From an uncultured Clostridia bacterium (GTDB lineage: Bacteria; Bacillota; Clostridia; UBA1381), in the NCBI GenBank assembly GCA_944392335.1, contig CALXWJ010000001.1:1-64000 (forward strand): a stretch of DNA of 64,000 nt. The letters are read 5' to 3'. Positions 10,236 to 20,441 of the stretch are shown piece after piece. Numbering within the stretch: the stretch's first letter is position 1; each line of letters starts with the position of its first letter. Below the pieces are notes generated by a model that searched no databases, had not been told where the DNA came from, and saw only the letters and a program-made list of their open reading frames with translations. Both the position numbers and the translations under genes were made by a program.

Positions 10236-12476
10236 ATGAAAAAGAAAGTTTTATCTATCGTATTGACACTTGGACTGTTTGTCAGCACAGCGGCACTTCC
10301 TGTATATGCTGAAAATACACAAGATGAGAATGTTGTTTTTTGGGCTGATTTTGAAAATTATGAATTGGAAACAAGACCGATCGATATTATAGGAGAATCA
10401 AGCGGCACTATGATTGGAGATACCATATTGGAAGAAGGTGTGGTTGTAAAGGATGACGGTTCTGGGAATAAAGTATTACAGTTACAAAACAACACCTTAT
10501 CTCCCGCAAATATTGTTCCAACGGTCGTAAATTTCGGGAATACCTATTCAGAGGGTATATATGAAATAAGTTATAAAATAAAGTTGATCAATCATAGCGC
10601 GCGGTTTTTCAGACTATTCAATTTAGGAAATGAAAACGGCGATGCAACCAGAACACAAACAAGCGGCGGTGTTTATTTTTACTTAAATGATGAGGGCGGA
10701 ATACATGTTGTTGATAATATGAACGCCATGGCAGAATATTGTACTGTCACACAGGTAATTGATTTTGGGGCGAAAAATTACTATTATTTAATCAACGGCA
10801 ATTTTATCGGCGCGTATTATCCATTATTACAGGATAGTATTGACAGGGCAAAAATAGAGTTGGGCTGGGATCCGCAGACGCCTGCGGCAAACGGCTCTCT
10901 TGGAGTCGGTCAGGTAGGAACATACTATATTGATGATATTTGTGTAAAGCGTATACAGTTAAGCCTTGACGCGCTGTCATTGGAAAATACTGCCTTTGTA
11001 AGCTGTGATACAAAAGCTGTGACGGGAACCTTCAGTCATGACTTGAAGCCTGATACGGTTTCGTCAGACACTGTGAAGGTGTATGAAAATGATGCTTTAA
11101 TGCCGGCAGGCAGTTATACCGTTTCAGCGGCAGGAAGGAATTTAACGGTTACTTTTGCCGATAAATTAAAATCACTCAGCAAATACAAAATTGTGTTAAA
11201 CGGAGTTGAGAGCGGCTGTTACGTCCCTGCAGATTTTGTTATGGCGGAATTTACAACCGAAAAAATTTATAACCTTATCACAAATCTGCCGATACAAAAC
11301 GGAGATAAATATTATGAACCATATACACTACCTGAGTTTGTACCTGAAAAAGAAACAACGGTATATAATATAAGATATACCAAGAATAATGAGACGATCA
11401 CTTTAAATACAGGAGACATTTTAATGCCCGGTATATACACCGCGGCGATTACCGCAACGGATACGAGCGAGGAATATGAAACAGAGGAAATGACAATATC
11501 CTTTGAGATACTGCAATTTAACGGAAGCGTATACAATGAAGATTTCGAGGGATTTGAAATAAACGAAAGACCTGTCAGTGTGATAGGAGAGGCAGGTCCC
11601 AATAGCGGTGCGAATGTAAAGGTAGTGGATGACGGAACAGGGAATAAGGTACTGCAGCTTATGGCTGATGATGATCCGTTAAAACCGATTTATACCAATA
11701 TTAGTTTTGGAGATAAATATTCGGACGGAGTATATGAATTCAGCTATAAAATAAAATTCGTAAACCATACAACCTATATGGATGAGTTATTCTCGTTAAA
11801 AAATGACGGCGTTGTCGTTGAGGAAAATAAGACAAGCAGCCAATATTATCTTATAGGAGGTAAAAACTGGGCCGATATTATAACACAAATGGACGACGCT
11901 GTAAATAACTATGCAACGGTAAAACAAATTGTCGATTTTGATAATGATATGATACAGACATATGTAAACGATCATTGGTACTATACAAGAGAAGATTTTA
12001 CGGCTGATGCAATAGACTCCGCAGGATTTACATATTTTATGAGAACAGACGATCCCGGACATAACGGGACTTTGGGCGTGGCCGGTACACCGGGACAGTA
12101 CTTTATTGACGATATTAAGGTAGTAAAGGTTGGAGTATATGAACTGAGCAAGGGACTTTATAATGCTGACGGTGAAAAGCTATCATCATTAATCGACGGA
12201 GCCGGCAAAAAAGTGACCGCAGAGATATTGGTTCGTTCTTCCGAGAATTCACATGGACAGAATGCCTATCTGACTGATGGAAATGTAATTGTTTTTACGC
12301 TATTTAAAAACGGGGTGCTTGAAGATGTTGTTGTTAAGGAAAAGTCAGAAATAAGTATCGGTTATGTCGAAGCAACATTTGATATACCGGATGACGCCTC
12401 AGGATACAAATTGAATTATATGATATTTAATAGTTTAGAGGGACTAAGACCTTGTATTGAAAAGGGAGTATTTTAG
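10236..12476 (+). CDS. Secreted binding-type protein with two FEDFE modules
   Basis: This 746-residue exported protein has no recognisable catalytic domain. The start at 10236 follows AAAGAGGT with good spacing; the longer frame from a TTG at 10200 lacks this. After the signal peptide (MKKKVLSIVLTLGLFVSTAA) come a FEDFE-type module (about 33-243), an SbsA-like Ig domain (244-345), a short beta domain (346-425), a second FEDFE-type module (430-636) and a C-terminal beta domain (637-746). The same C-terminal domain type appears inside the protein at 6238 and ends the proteins at 52691 and 57603. A role in binding polysaccharide or tethering the neighbouring enzymes is inferred from domain layout only. 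Confidence 0.68.
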   Translation: MKKKVLSIVLTLGLFVSTAALPVYAENTQDENVVFWADFENYELETRPIDIIGESSGTMIGDTILEEGVVVKDDGSGNKVLQLQNNTLSPANIVPTVVNFGNTYSEGIYEISYKIKLINHSARFFRLFNLGNENGDATRTQTSGGVYFYLNDEGGIHVVDNMNAMAEYCTVTQVIDFGAKNYYYLINGNFIGAYYPLLQDSIDRAKIELGWDPQTPAANGSLGVGQVGTYYIDDICVKRIQLSLDALSLENTAFVSCDTKAVTGTFSHDLKPDTVSSDTVKVYENDALMPAGSYTVSAAGRNLTVTFADKLKSLSKYKIVLNGVESGCYVPADFVMAEFTTEKIYNLITNLPIQNGDKYYEPYTLPEFVPEKETTVYNIRYTKNNETITLNTGDILMPGIYTAAITATDTSEEYETEEMTISFEILQFNGSVYNEDFEGFEINERPVSVIGEAGPNSGANVKVVDDGTGNKVLQLMADDDPLKPIYTNISFGDKYSDGVYEFSYKIKFVNHTTYMDELFSLKNDGVVVEENKTSSQYYLIGGKNWADIITQMDDAVNNYATVKQIVDFDNDMIQTYVNDHWYYTREDFTADAIDSAGFTYFMRTDDPGHNGTLGVAGTPGQYFIDDIKVVKVGVYELSKGLYNADGEKLSSLIDGAGKKVTAEILVRSSENSHGQNAYLTDGNVIVFTLFKNGVLEDVVVKEKSEISIGYVEATFDIPDDASGYKLNYMIFNSLEGLRPCIEKGVF

Positions 12477-12487
12477 TTAAAATTACC

Positions 12488-12527
12488 ATTCCTTACCAAT
12501 GAAAATATTATTTCATTGGTAAGGAAT
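12488..12527 (+). other. Perfect intercistronic hairpin
   Basis: ATTCCTTACCAATGAAA (12488-12504) pairs perfectly over 17 bp with its complement at 12511-12527, leaving a 6-nt loop. No T-run follows, so it is more likely a processing or mRNA-stability hairpin, or a partial attenuator, than a simple terminator. It sits just after the stop at 12476 and 40 nt before the SLH gene at 12568. Confidence 0.7.
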
Positions 12528-12567
12528 TATATAAATAAGTTATTACATTTGTGAAAGGATCCGCATT

Positions 12568-15411
12568 ATGAAAACATTACAAAAAATATGTTTGCTTATA
12601 TTTTGTTTTGCATTAACAGTAGAGACATTTCCCTGTATTGCTGTGAGTGCAGGGGAATTGGATAATGAACTGATATTTTTTTTCGAAGATTTTGAGGATT
12701 TGGAAATAAATGAAAAACCGTCTGAGCTCGGTGGGATTTCTCAGGAATTGATAGGTGATTTTGCGAAAGTTGTTGATGATGGGACCGGTAATAAAGTATT
12801 ACAGATACAAAACAACAGTGCTTCCCCTGCAAGTCCGACAGCATCTATAATCAATTTTGGTAAAACAGTTTCTGAAGGTGTATATGAATTCAGCTACAAA
12901 ATAAAATTCGTAAATCACAGTGTACGTTTTACAAGATTATTTAATTTGGGAAATGAGACAGCTGATACAACAACGACAATAACAAGTTTTTACAGATATT
13001 TTTATCTGCATCACGAGGGGGCGTTGGATATTGTATCACAGATGAATGCTGTTGATGAATACTGTACCGTTACACAGGTTGTTGATTTTGGAGCAGATAA
13101 TTATCACTATCTTATTAACGGTGATTGGCTTGGTGCAAATTATCCGCTTTCGTCAACAAGTATAGACAGAGTTACAACAGAGCTGTTTTATGATATTCAA
13201 AATGAAGCGACTAATGGAAATTTGTATGAATCGGAAACAAGCAGCAGACAGGTAGGAACATATTATATTGACGATATAAAGGCGCAAAGAGTAGGTCTGT
13301 CAATTACATCAATTAATGCAGCAAAGGGCAGCGCCAACGTTGATATATATACGCCGATAAATGTTGAATTCAGCCATGAATTGGATGAATCGACAGTCAA
13401 TTCGGAAAATGTTGATATATATGTGAACGGAGAAATTCTGCCTAAGGATAAATATAATACACAGGCCTCCGGCAAAAATGCTTCAATAGAATTTATAGAT
13501 GGTATGGAATATGATTCCGAATATAAAATAATTTTTGGGGAAAATATAAAGCCCAAGGATCCTGCAGTATATAAAATAGAAAATTTTACAATAACAGAGT
13601 ATCATACTCAGAGTATGCTGGCTGATGACATAGGTGTAATAAATGGCGGAAAATATACCGCTCCGTTTAAACCGGTTTATAATATCGGCAATGATATTTT
13701 AGTTGAATACAAATTAGTAAAGGACGGAGCGGAGATAACAGATTACGATGAAGAAGACGCATTGGAAACGGGTGAATATGTACTGACAATCACCGCTGTG
13801 AACATTAAAAATGGGAAGCGGCAGATAAAGGAATATCGTTTTTCAGTGATTGGCGCGGTTGCACCATATGCGGAAAATGTGATAATATCAGGAGAACCCG
13901 TAGTAGGCGGCGTCTTTACGGCGCAATATGAATGGCATGATGATAATGAAGAGGATACCGAGGGAGAATCAGTCTATCAATGGTACAGAAAAAATTCACA
14001 AACAGGTGAATTTACCCCAATAGAAAATGCCAATGAGCTTACATATACCCTGACAGAAAATGATATAGACTGTGAAATCAAATTCACTGTTATACCGAAA
14101 TCTGTTGCACAGCCGTATGGTGAGCGCGAATATGAAAGCAATATATTAAAATCCGCGTTCAGACCTGCTGCCAACAATGTAAAGGCAGAAAATATTAATG
14201 GGACAATAAATCTTACTTATGATTATTATGATGTAAACGGGTTTGAGGAAGATAAGGAAAACAGAGTGTATGCATGGTATCGTATGGACAGTGAGGAAGG
14301 CGAAAAAGTCATAATAGATGGAGCTTGTGAAAGCAGCTACACATTAGGCGAAAACGATGTAAATAAATTTATAGTAGGTTCGGTCATACCTGCAAAGGTA
14401 AAGGAACCGTCAATAGGCATAGAATATTTTTCCAATGTTGTAAAGGGTGCTTTTCAGCCGAAAGCTGAAAATGCAGAAATACTCGGAAAGGCAACAGTCG
14501 GAAATTCTGTAGGGATCTCATATGACTATTATGATGAGAACGGTGATCTTGAGGGCGCTACCGAATTTGTGTGGTATGTGGGAGAAAACGTTGTTTCCCA
14601 TGATAAAGCAGTGACATTGACGAAGGATATGGAGGGAAAAGAAATTTATTGTGTTGTAACTCCTGTCAGCGTCGAGTATCCCTATAAAGGAGACAGTATC
14701 CAAAGCAATCGGTTAAAAGTAACAGCAAAATCGTCCTCCGCCGGAGGCGGAGGCGGCGGTGGTGGCGGCGGAATATATATTCCGATAAAAGAGCCGAAAC
14801 CCGAGGAAGAAACGGAAAATGATGTAAATACTGGTAATGAGAAAGATGAAGAGAATGAGCCGGAAAATACCTTTTCTGACATTTACGGGCATTGGGCTGA
14901 AGAAAACATAAAACAAGCATACAATATGGGAATTATTAATGGTGTTACAGATACGCAATTTTGCCCTGATAAGGATATTACAAGAGCGGAAATTTCAGCT
15001 ATTATCGTTCGTATGCTGAATCTTGAAACAACAGATATTTGTGATTTTTCGGACATTTATAAAGATGATTGGTATTATTATGATGTTTGTACTGTAAATA
15101 AATACGGATTCATGAAAGGCTATGATAATTTATTTAGACCTAATGACAATATTACAAGAGAAGAAATCTGCAGTGTTATTATGAATATCCTAAATTATAA
15201 AGGCATTACAAAGGAGATAAATCAAGTCGAGTTCAGTGATAAAACCGATATATCTTCATGGGCGGAAGCTGCAGTAGACACTGTTTCAGGACTGGGAATA
15301 GTCAACGGAAGAGGAGACGGTATTTTTGCACCGAAAGAAAGTGCAACCCGTGCAGAATGTGTAACGATCCTTTTGAAAACAATTAATATATTGGAGGGAG
15401 AAAGCATATGA
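12568..15411 (+). CDS. SLH-anchored surface protein with FEDFE module and three Ig-like repeats
   Basis: This 947-residue protein probably displays the cluster's binding module on the cell wall. Order: signal peptide; one FEDFE-type module (about 37-245); an SbsA-like Ig domain (246-350); a beta domain (351-430); three Ig-like repeats, each with a WYR- or WYV-type core (about 431-710; YQWYRK, YAWYRM, FVWYVG); an 11-residue poly-glycine tract (about 728-738); an acidic linker; and three SLH repeats (about 769-947), each with an ITRAE- or TRAE-like motif. SLH repeats bind pyruvylated secondary cell-wall polymer. It is the only clearly SLH-anchored member among the FEDFE proteins and may act as the scaffold. 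Its stop overlaps the next start (ATGA at 15408), implying coupled translation. Confidence 0.8.
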   Translation: MKTLQKICLLIFCFALTVETFPCIAVSAGELDNELIFFFEDFEDLEINEKPSELGGISQELIGDFAKVVDDGTGNKVLQIQNNSASPASPTASIINFGKTVSEGVYEFSYKIKFVNHSVRFTRLFNLGNETADTTTTITSFYRYFYLHHEGALDIVSQMNAVDEYCTVTQVVDFGADNYHYLINGDWLGANYPLSSTSIDRVTTELFYDIQNEATNGNLYESETSSRQVGTYYIDDIKAQRVGLSITSINAAKGSANVDIYTPINVEFSHELDESTVNSENVDIYVNGEILPKDKYNTQASGKNASIEFIDGMEYDSEYKIIFGENIKPKDPAVYKIENFTITEYHTQSMLADDIGVINGGKYTAPFKPVYNIGNDILVEYKLVKDGAEITDYDEEDALETGEYVLTITAVNIKNGKRQIKEYRFSVIGAVAPYAENVIISGEPVVGGVFTAQYEWHDDNEEDTEGESVYQWYRKNSQTGEFTPIENANELTYTLTENDIDCEIKFTVIPKSVAQPYGEREYESNILKSAFRPAANNVKAENINGTINLTYDYYDVNGFEEDKENRVYAWYRMDSEEGEKVIIDGACESSYTLGENDVNKFIVGSVIPAKVKEPSIGIEYFSNVVKGAFQPKAENAEILGKATVGNSVGISYDYYDENGDLEGATEFVWYVGENVVSHDKAVTLTKDMEGKEIYCVVTPVSVEYPYKGDSIQSNRLKVTAKSSSAGGGGGGGGGGIYIPIKEPKPEEETENDVNTGNEKDEENEPENTFSDIYGHWAEENIKQAYNMGIINGVTDTQFCPDKDITRAEISAIIVRMLNLETTDICDFSDIYKDDWYYYDVCTVNKYGFMKGYDNLFRPNDNITREEICSVIMNILNYKGITKEINQVEFSDKTDISSWAEAAVDTVSGLGIVNGRGDGIFAPKESATRAECVTILLKTINILEGESI

Positions 15412-18134
15412 AAAAAAGAATTATAAGTTCAATTTTAATAATATTATTACTAATTATGAATATTGCATATGCCCAAACGGAACAAGTTCCTATCCCTGAA
15501 TGGATCGTCGAAGAAATAAGCACGGGTTCTGGTATGACAGAATACAGATATAAAGATACGTATACACTTTTGAATTATCTGGGTGTGGTTACTGAAAATG
15601 CGGAAGAAATCAATCCGCTTGAAAAGGCTACCCGAGGCTATGCCGTCACATTATTTGCCAAATTGGAAACAGATAAATTAATCAGTCCCGCACAACAGGA
15701 TTTTTCCGATGTGTTAATGTCAAATGAATATGTTGATGGAATACATACAGCTTTACAGTACGGAATAATAGAAAAACAGGGAGATAGATTTTATCCAAAT
15801 AATGTTATTGCTTATGAGGATTGTGTTGAAATGGCAATATCTGTTTTAGGATATGATATAGTCCCTAATATAGATACAATGGCGCTTGCAGATGAATTGG
15901 AGTTGTTCAGGGATATAACCAAAACAGAAGACGCAATGACAAAGGGAGATTTGTTTTTGTTTATAAGAAATATGTTGAGAGCCGAAACAGTGGAATTGGA
16001 ATTTTCCGGAAACAACGGGGGTTATAAAATAATTGGTACGGAAGAAAGCTATCTTGAAAAATATAAAAATATTCAAATAATTACCGGTTATGTGACATCA
16101 ACAGGTATGTCTGCAACATATGGAAAAACAAGTTTTTCTAAAGAGGGCATTGAAATCAATAAAATGTATTATAATACGTTAAATATCATTTCGGAATCTT
16201 TGTTGGGAAAGAGTGTATATGCATATCTTGATTTTGACAGCAATACTATTATTGAGGTATGGGAAAACAGCAGAGAAAATACCGAGACAATAATTGACGC
16301 AAATAATTTTTCGGAAATCACACCCTCATATCTGATATATGAATCGGACAAAAGCAGAAAGAGAATTTCATTTGAGGATAATGCTGATTTAATATATAAC
16401 GGACAATATTGGGGGAAAATTGACAAAGCAATTGAAAGCGGTATATTTGATAAGGCGGATAGTGTGCGTATTCTTGATAATAACAGAAATCAAAAAGGGG
16501 AATTTGTTTTTGTGGAATTTAAAGAATATTATGTAGTGGATAGTGTATCTGCCTATTCTTCATTTATTCGGTTTAAAATGATAGATGAACCGTTGGATTT
16601 ATCTGATAAAGCCTGTGAAGATTACAAAATTTTCAATACAAAGGGAGAGCAGATAGAATTAAAAGACTTGTTGAACAAAACCGTTATAGAGCTTCGCAGA
16701 AGCCAAAGAATAGACGGGAAAAACATATATGAAATGATTAGCTCCACAGAAAAAATTTCCGGAACATTTACCGCACAGAAGACGGAAAATAACATAACAT
16801 ATTATACGGTTGATGGTAAACAGTATGAGGTATCGGATTTTTATTTGTATTATCTCGAAGAAAATGTAACTGATGAGAAACCGAAAATTGGCAGGACTTC
16901 TACTTTTTATTTAAGTGCAGACAATAAGATTGTATATTCAGATGCAGATATATACAGCTATGGATTTGTTCTATCCTCATATATTTCCGAAGAAGATGAA
17001 AAATGTATGATTAAAATGTATACAATGAATGGTAATATGGAAGTAGCCGCATTGGAGGATAAGGTCACATTATTCACGCCCGACTTGTTAAGCGGTGCAA
17101 AAGTTAATGCCAATGTAGCTTTCAACGCTTTACACGAAAATGGAGAAACAGCAAATAAGGTAATTGCATATGAAAAGAATACTGCCGGTAATATCAAAAC
17201 GGTAGTTACCGAGTATGATATGGTAGGAAGGGATTATGAGGAAATAGATTATCCGCTCATAAAAAGTCACGTTGCCGGAGGAGAAGGCTACAGAACGGAA
17301 CAAAATCGTTTTTATTACAGATTTTTTGAAAAAAAATATTACCTTCCTGCATACACGGAAACTATAAACATCCCAAGAGATAAGGACAGATATGACGATA
17401 TTGATTATTTTTCGGTAGGAAATATGTCAAACTTTTCCCTTGATTATTACTGCGTAGATGAACGGATAACGATATATAACTGCGATAAATATTATACCGG
17501 ACAGTTTTGTTTAATAGAAGGTGGTTCAGTAGCGATGGATGAGCTTATAAGACCGGTAATGATAAGCAGCATTTCAGAGGGATTGGATAAAGATGATATG
17601 CCTGTAAAAATAGTTGGTTATATATCAGAAGGACAAGAAAGCTTTGCAAATTTGGATAAAACGGTAATAGCAGATTCTTCATATGATTATTTCGGCGTCC
17701 ATGGAGGCATTGATGAATTGCAAAGAGGAGATATCGTTCAGATGAAAATTGACAGCATGGGAAATGTAACAATGATGAGAATCCTTCTGAAAGCGGACAA
17801 TATGGGAGGTTATCGGACACAGGGTGAAACAATATCAAAGGAAAATACATTCGTTGATACCGGATTATTATATGGAAAAGTTACTGATGTTAATACTGAC
17901 ATAGGAGAAAGATTTTTGTTGAATGTATCTGACAGCGGAACAGATCCGAACCATAATTTGAATTTATATATGAGTACCGAAACATGGGCATACGGTACAA
18001 ATACTTATACAATATATGATTCTGATGCAAAAGAAAAAGTAAGAAATATTACATTTAATGATATAGAAACAGGTGACAGTCTTGTGGCAATAAAGCGTTA
18101 TAATATGGTTACAGATTTGTTCATATACAGATAA
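15408..18134 (+). CDS. Exported protein with degenerate SLH-like N-terminus, function unknown
   Basis: A 908-residue exported protein that I cannot assign. The signal peptide is MKKRIISSILIILLLIMNIA. Residues about 40-190 look like divergent SLH repeats (LNYLGVV, TRGYAVTLFAKL, LQYGIIEKQGDRFYPNN, then VLGYD). The remaining 700 residues are rich in beta strands, charged and free of membrane segments, with no motif I recognise. It overlaps the SLH gene before it by 4 nt and ends the run, so the two may work as a pair, for example as wall-bound partners. A run of short strands suggests several small beta domains. A structure prediction would tell more than sequence does here. Confidence 0.6.
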   Translation: MKKRIISSILIILLLIMNIAYAQTEQVPIPEWIVEEISTGSGMTEYRYKDTYTLLNYLGVVTENAEEINPLEKATRGYAVTLFAKLETDKLISPAQQDFSDVLMSNEYVDGIHTALQYGIIEKQGDRFYPNNVIAYEDCVEMAISVLGYDIVPNIDTMALADELELFRDITKTEDAMTKGDLFLFIRNMLRAETVELEFSGNNGGYKIIGTEESYLEKYKNIQIITGYVTSTGMSATYGKTSFSKEGIEINKMYYNTLNIISESLLGKSVYAYLDFDSNTIIEVWENSRENTETIIDANNFSEITPSYLIYESDKSRKRISFEDNADLIYNGQYWGKIDKAIESGIFDKADSVRILDNNRNQKGEFVFVEFKEYYVVDSVSAYSSFIRFKMIDEPLDLSDKACEDYKIFNTKGEQIELKDLLNKTVIELRRSQRIDGKNIYEMISSTEKISGTFTAQKTENNITYYTVDGKQYEVSDFYLYYLEENVTDEKPKIGRTSTFYLSADNKIVYSDADIYSYGFVLSSYISEEDEKCMIKMYTMNGNMEVAALEDKVTLFTPDLLSGAKVNANVAFNALHENGETANKVIAYEKNTAGNIKTVVTEYDMVGRDYEEIDYPLIKSHVAGGEGYRTEQNRFYYRFFEKKYYLPAYTETINIPRDKDRYDDIDYFSVGNMSNFSLDYYCVDERITIYNCDKYYTGQFCLIEGGSVAMDELIRPVMISSISEGLDKDDMPVKIVGYISEGQESFANLDKTVIADSSYDYFGVHGGIDELQRGDIVQMKIDSMGNVTMMRILLKADNMGGYRTQGETISKENTFVDTGLLYGKVTDVNTDIGERFLLNVSDSGTDPNHNLNLYMSTETWAYGTNTYTIYDSDAKEKVRNITFNDIETGDSLVAIKRYNMVTDLFIYR

Positions 18135-18264
18135 TATCCGCTTGAGAGTTATGTAAATTATATTCAAAAAAATAACTGTATGTTATGAAAACAGATAACT
18201 GTAAATAATAAAAAATTAAAGAAAGGAAAATTATAATATAATTGTCTTTAGTTTGTTGATAATT

Positions 18265-18432
18265 CAGTAAGGGTTTGTTCCGTCATTGTGCGGTGACAAG
18301 AGCAAAACAGGCGATTCGTGAATTACTCCTACGTTGCTGAACTGTAATCAGTGGGAGATTGTACTCTCACTGATCACAAATATTAAACCCGCCGTCGATC
18401 ATGTCGGTGGGACAACTTGTGTGCAGTTATAT
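18265..18432 (+). repeat. Intergenic structured repeat, copy B
   Basis: Forward copy of the dispersed element. It runs from CAGTAAGGG through the AATCAGTGGGAGATTGTACTC stem and the CCCGCCG hairpin to GGGACAACTTGTGTGCAGTTATAT. It has about 25 extra bases between the first and second hairpins. It fills most of the gap 18135-18446; the rest is AT-rich with no feature I can support. Confidence 0.8.
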
Positions 18433-18446
18433 TATACGAGAAGAAA

Positions 18447-20441
18447 ATGGCTTACGATAAAACAAACATGGTATTAAGATACCATATCGGATTTGAAAAC
18501 CCGGAGGAAAGATTTAAACAACTGAAAGAATTTTTAAAAAGAACAGGAATACACAGGGTAATACTGTTTACGAGCAAATTTTTAGAGGAATCTGCATTTT
18601 TTGAGGACGGCTATTATGAAAAACACGCCGATCTTTTAAAGGGATATATAAAACAGCTCAATGAAATGGGTGTAGAAACAGGCATAAACATTTTGAGTAC
18701 AGTGGGACATGTTTTTTACGCAAATGATGGGAAATTCAATTTTAGACGTGCCGTTACAATAGATGCAGAGCCGTCAAGAGGCTGCGCCTGTGTGTTGGAT
18801 GAGGAATTTTTGGAATATGTGAAAAAGCAGTACAGGACTTATGCAAAGTTGAATCCGTCCGTTATCTTTTCCGATGACGATATAAGGGGTATTTCACTTG
18901 GCCAAATCGTTTGCCTATGTGATGAACATGTAAAGAGAATATCAAAAAGAGTGGGGAAAATACTTACAAGAGAGGAGATAAAGAAGCATATTTATTCCGA
19001 TTCATTTGAAACAGATGGGATAAAAAAAGCGTTTTTCGATCAGATGAAAGAGGATTTAAATAATCTTATCGTAACCGCGGCCGACGCCGTGCATGAGGAA
19101 TCTCCCGAAACCGGATTTGGAATCATGACGACGTCTTATCCGTCTATAACGCTTGACAGAAATTTAAAGGAATTTTTTGAAAAAAACTATGATAAAAAAA
19201 TACGTTATATAAGACCGGGCATGGATTATTATCGTGAGGGGGATCATAAGGAGATACCATTGCCGTTTTCGGTGCCCGCAATAACAAGAAATATTATAGA
19301 TGACGATCGGATAGAATATCAGCCGGAAGTGGAAAATGACACATATGGATTTTTTTATAAATCAAATGCGGTTACAAATATGCAGATAGTATGGTGTCTT
19401 GTAAACGGATTTCGGAATATGGAGATAAATCTATTTGATGTTTTGAGCTGTCCCGCGGAAAATTTTGAAGAGATAACAGATATGTTTGCTGAAAATATAC
19501 CATATTACAACAAGCTTGCAGAGCTTATCCCGTTAAATCACAGGGCGGATGGCTTAGGTATATATGCCGATGAAAGGGCATTGCTTAGAAGAAGAGCCAA
19601 CGATGGAGACCTTATTTTCAAGGCAGACTGGTATAATTGGATACAGCTTGACGGCATACCGATAGGCTATGACCACAAAAACACGCCATGGATGCTCCTT
19701 GCCGGAGATGATATTTTGGGAGCAAGCCGTGATAAGACAGATAGCTTTTTAAAAAAGGGTGCTCTTATAGATCTTCGAGCAGCCGAAGCACTTTGCTATA
19801 TGGGCTACGGTGAGAGGATAGGAGTAAAATCCATAGAAGACTTTAAGGCTGAATATTCGGGAGAGAGATTTACCGACAGTGAGCTTAACGGAAGATATAA
19901 ACTGCATCATAATTCCAACTATCTGAATCCATATCTTTTAAAAAGCTCACTTAAAAATATAACATATTATGATAATGCGGAAAGTATTTCATATATTATT
20001 GACCATCATCATAACAGACTCGGCAGAGGTGTTACTCTATTTGAAAACAATGTTGGAGAAAGATTTTGTATATTACCGTTTGATACAAATATTTTCTTGC
20101 AATTTACAAATGTAAACAATAAAAGAAAGCATCAGCTTATAAACGTTCTTACATGGATAGCAAGAGGAAAAAGGCCGGTATGCTCGGAGGATGCTAAGGT
20201 CGTTGTAAATGTAAATACCGTAGATGATAAAAAGATTATAACACTTTTTAATCTTACCAGTGATATAATAAAAAAACCAAAAATATTATATGAGGTAAAA
20301 AATAAACTGAAATTTATCAACTTATCGGGAGAAGAGGAAAATCTTTGCTATGTTGAAAATGAAGGAACGGTTGAAATAGATAAGCCGATAGAGCCGCTTG
20401 GTGTGTTGGTTATAGTAGATTTAAAAAAGGAAAATCAATAA
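18447..20441 (+). CDS. Putative TIM-barrel carbohydrate-active protein, unassigned
   Basis: A 664-residue protein with no signal peptide, so probably cytoplasmic. The start at 18447 follows a GAGAAGAAA stretch; the longer frame from a TTG at 18417 would begin inside the repeat element and is unlikely. The first 380 residues read like an alternating beta/alpha barrel, with acidic clusters such as IFSDDDIRG and a late YIRPGMDYYREGD segment. A flavodoxin-like middle and a small C-terminal beta domain follow. This layout is reminiscent of GH42-like enzymes with a trimerisation domain, but I do not recognise the family and cannot name catalytic residues. Its place after the polysaccharide cluster suggests work on an imported glycan fragment. 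Its TAA stop lies in the end of another repeat copy. Confidence 0.55.
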   Translation: MAYDKTNMVLRYHIGFENPEERFKQLKEFLKRTGIHRVILFTSKFLEESAFFEDGYYEKHADLLKGYIKQLNEMGVETGINILSTVGHVFYANDGKFNFRRAVTIDAEPSRGCACVLDEEFLEYVKKQYRTYAKLNPSVIFSDDDIRGISLGQIVCLCDEHVKRISKRVGKILTREEIKKHIYSDSFETDGIKKAFFDQMKEDLNNLIVTAADAVHEESPETGFGIMTTSYPSITLDRNLKEFFEKNYDKKIRYIRPGMDYYREGDHKEIPLPFSVPAITRNIIDDDRIEYQPEVENDTYGFFYKSNAVTNMQIVWCLVNGFRNMEINLFDVLSCPAENFEEITDMFAENIPYYNKLAELIPLNHRADGLGIYADERALLRRRANDGDLIFKADWYNWIQLDGIPIGYDHKNTPWMLLAGDDILGASRDKTDSFLKKGALIDLRAAEALCYMGYGERIGVKSIEDFKAEYSGERFTDSELNGRYKLHHNSNYLNPYLLKSSLKNITYYDNAESISYIIDHHHNRLGRGVTLFENNVGERFCILPFDTNIFLQFTNVNNKRKHQLINVLTWIARGKRPVCSEDAKVVVNVNTVDDKKIITLFNLTSDIIKKPKILYEVKNKLKFINLSGEEENLCYVENEGTVEIDKPIEPLGVLVIVDLKKENQ

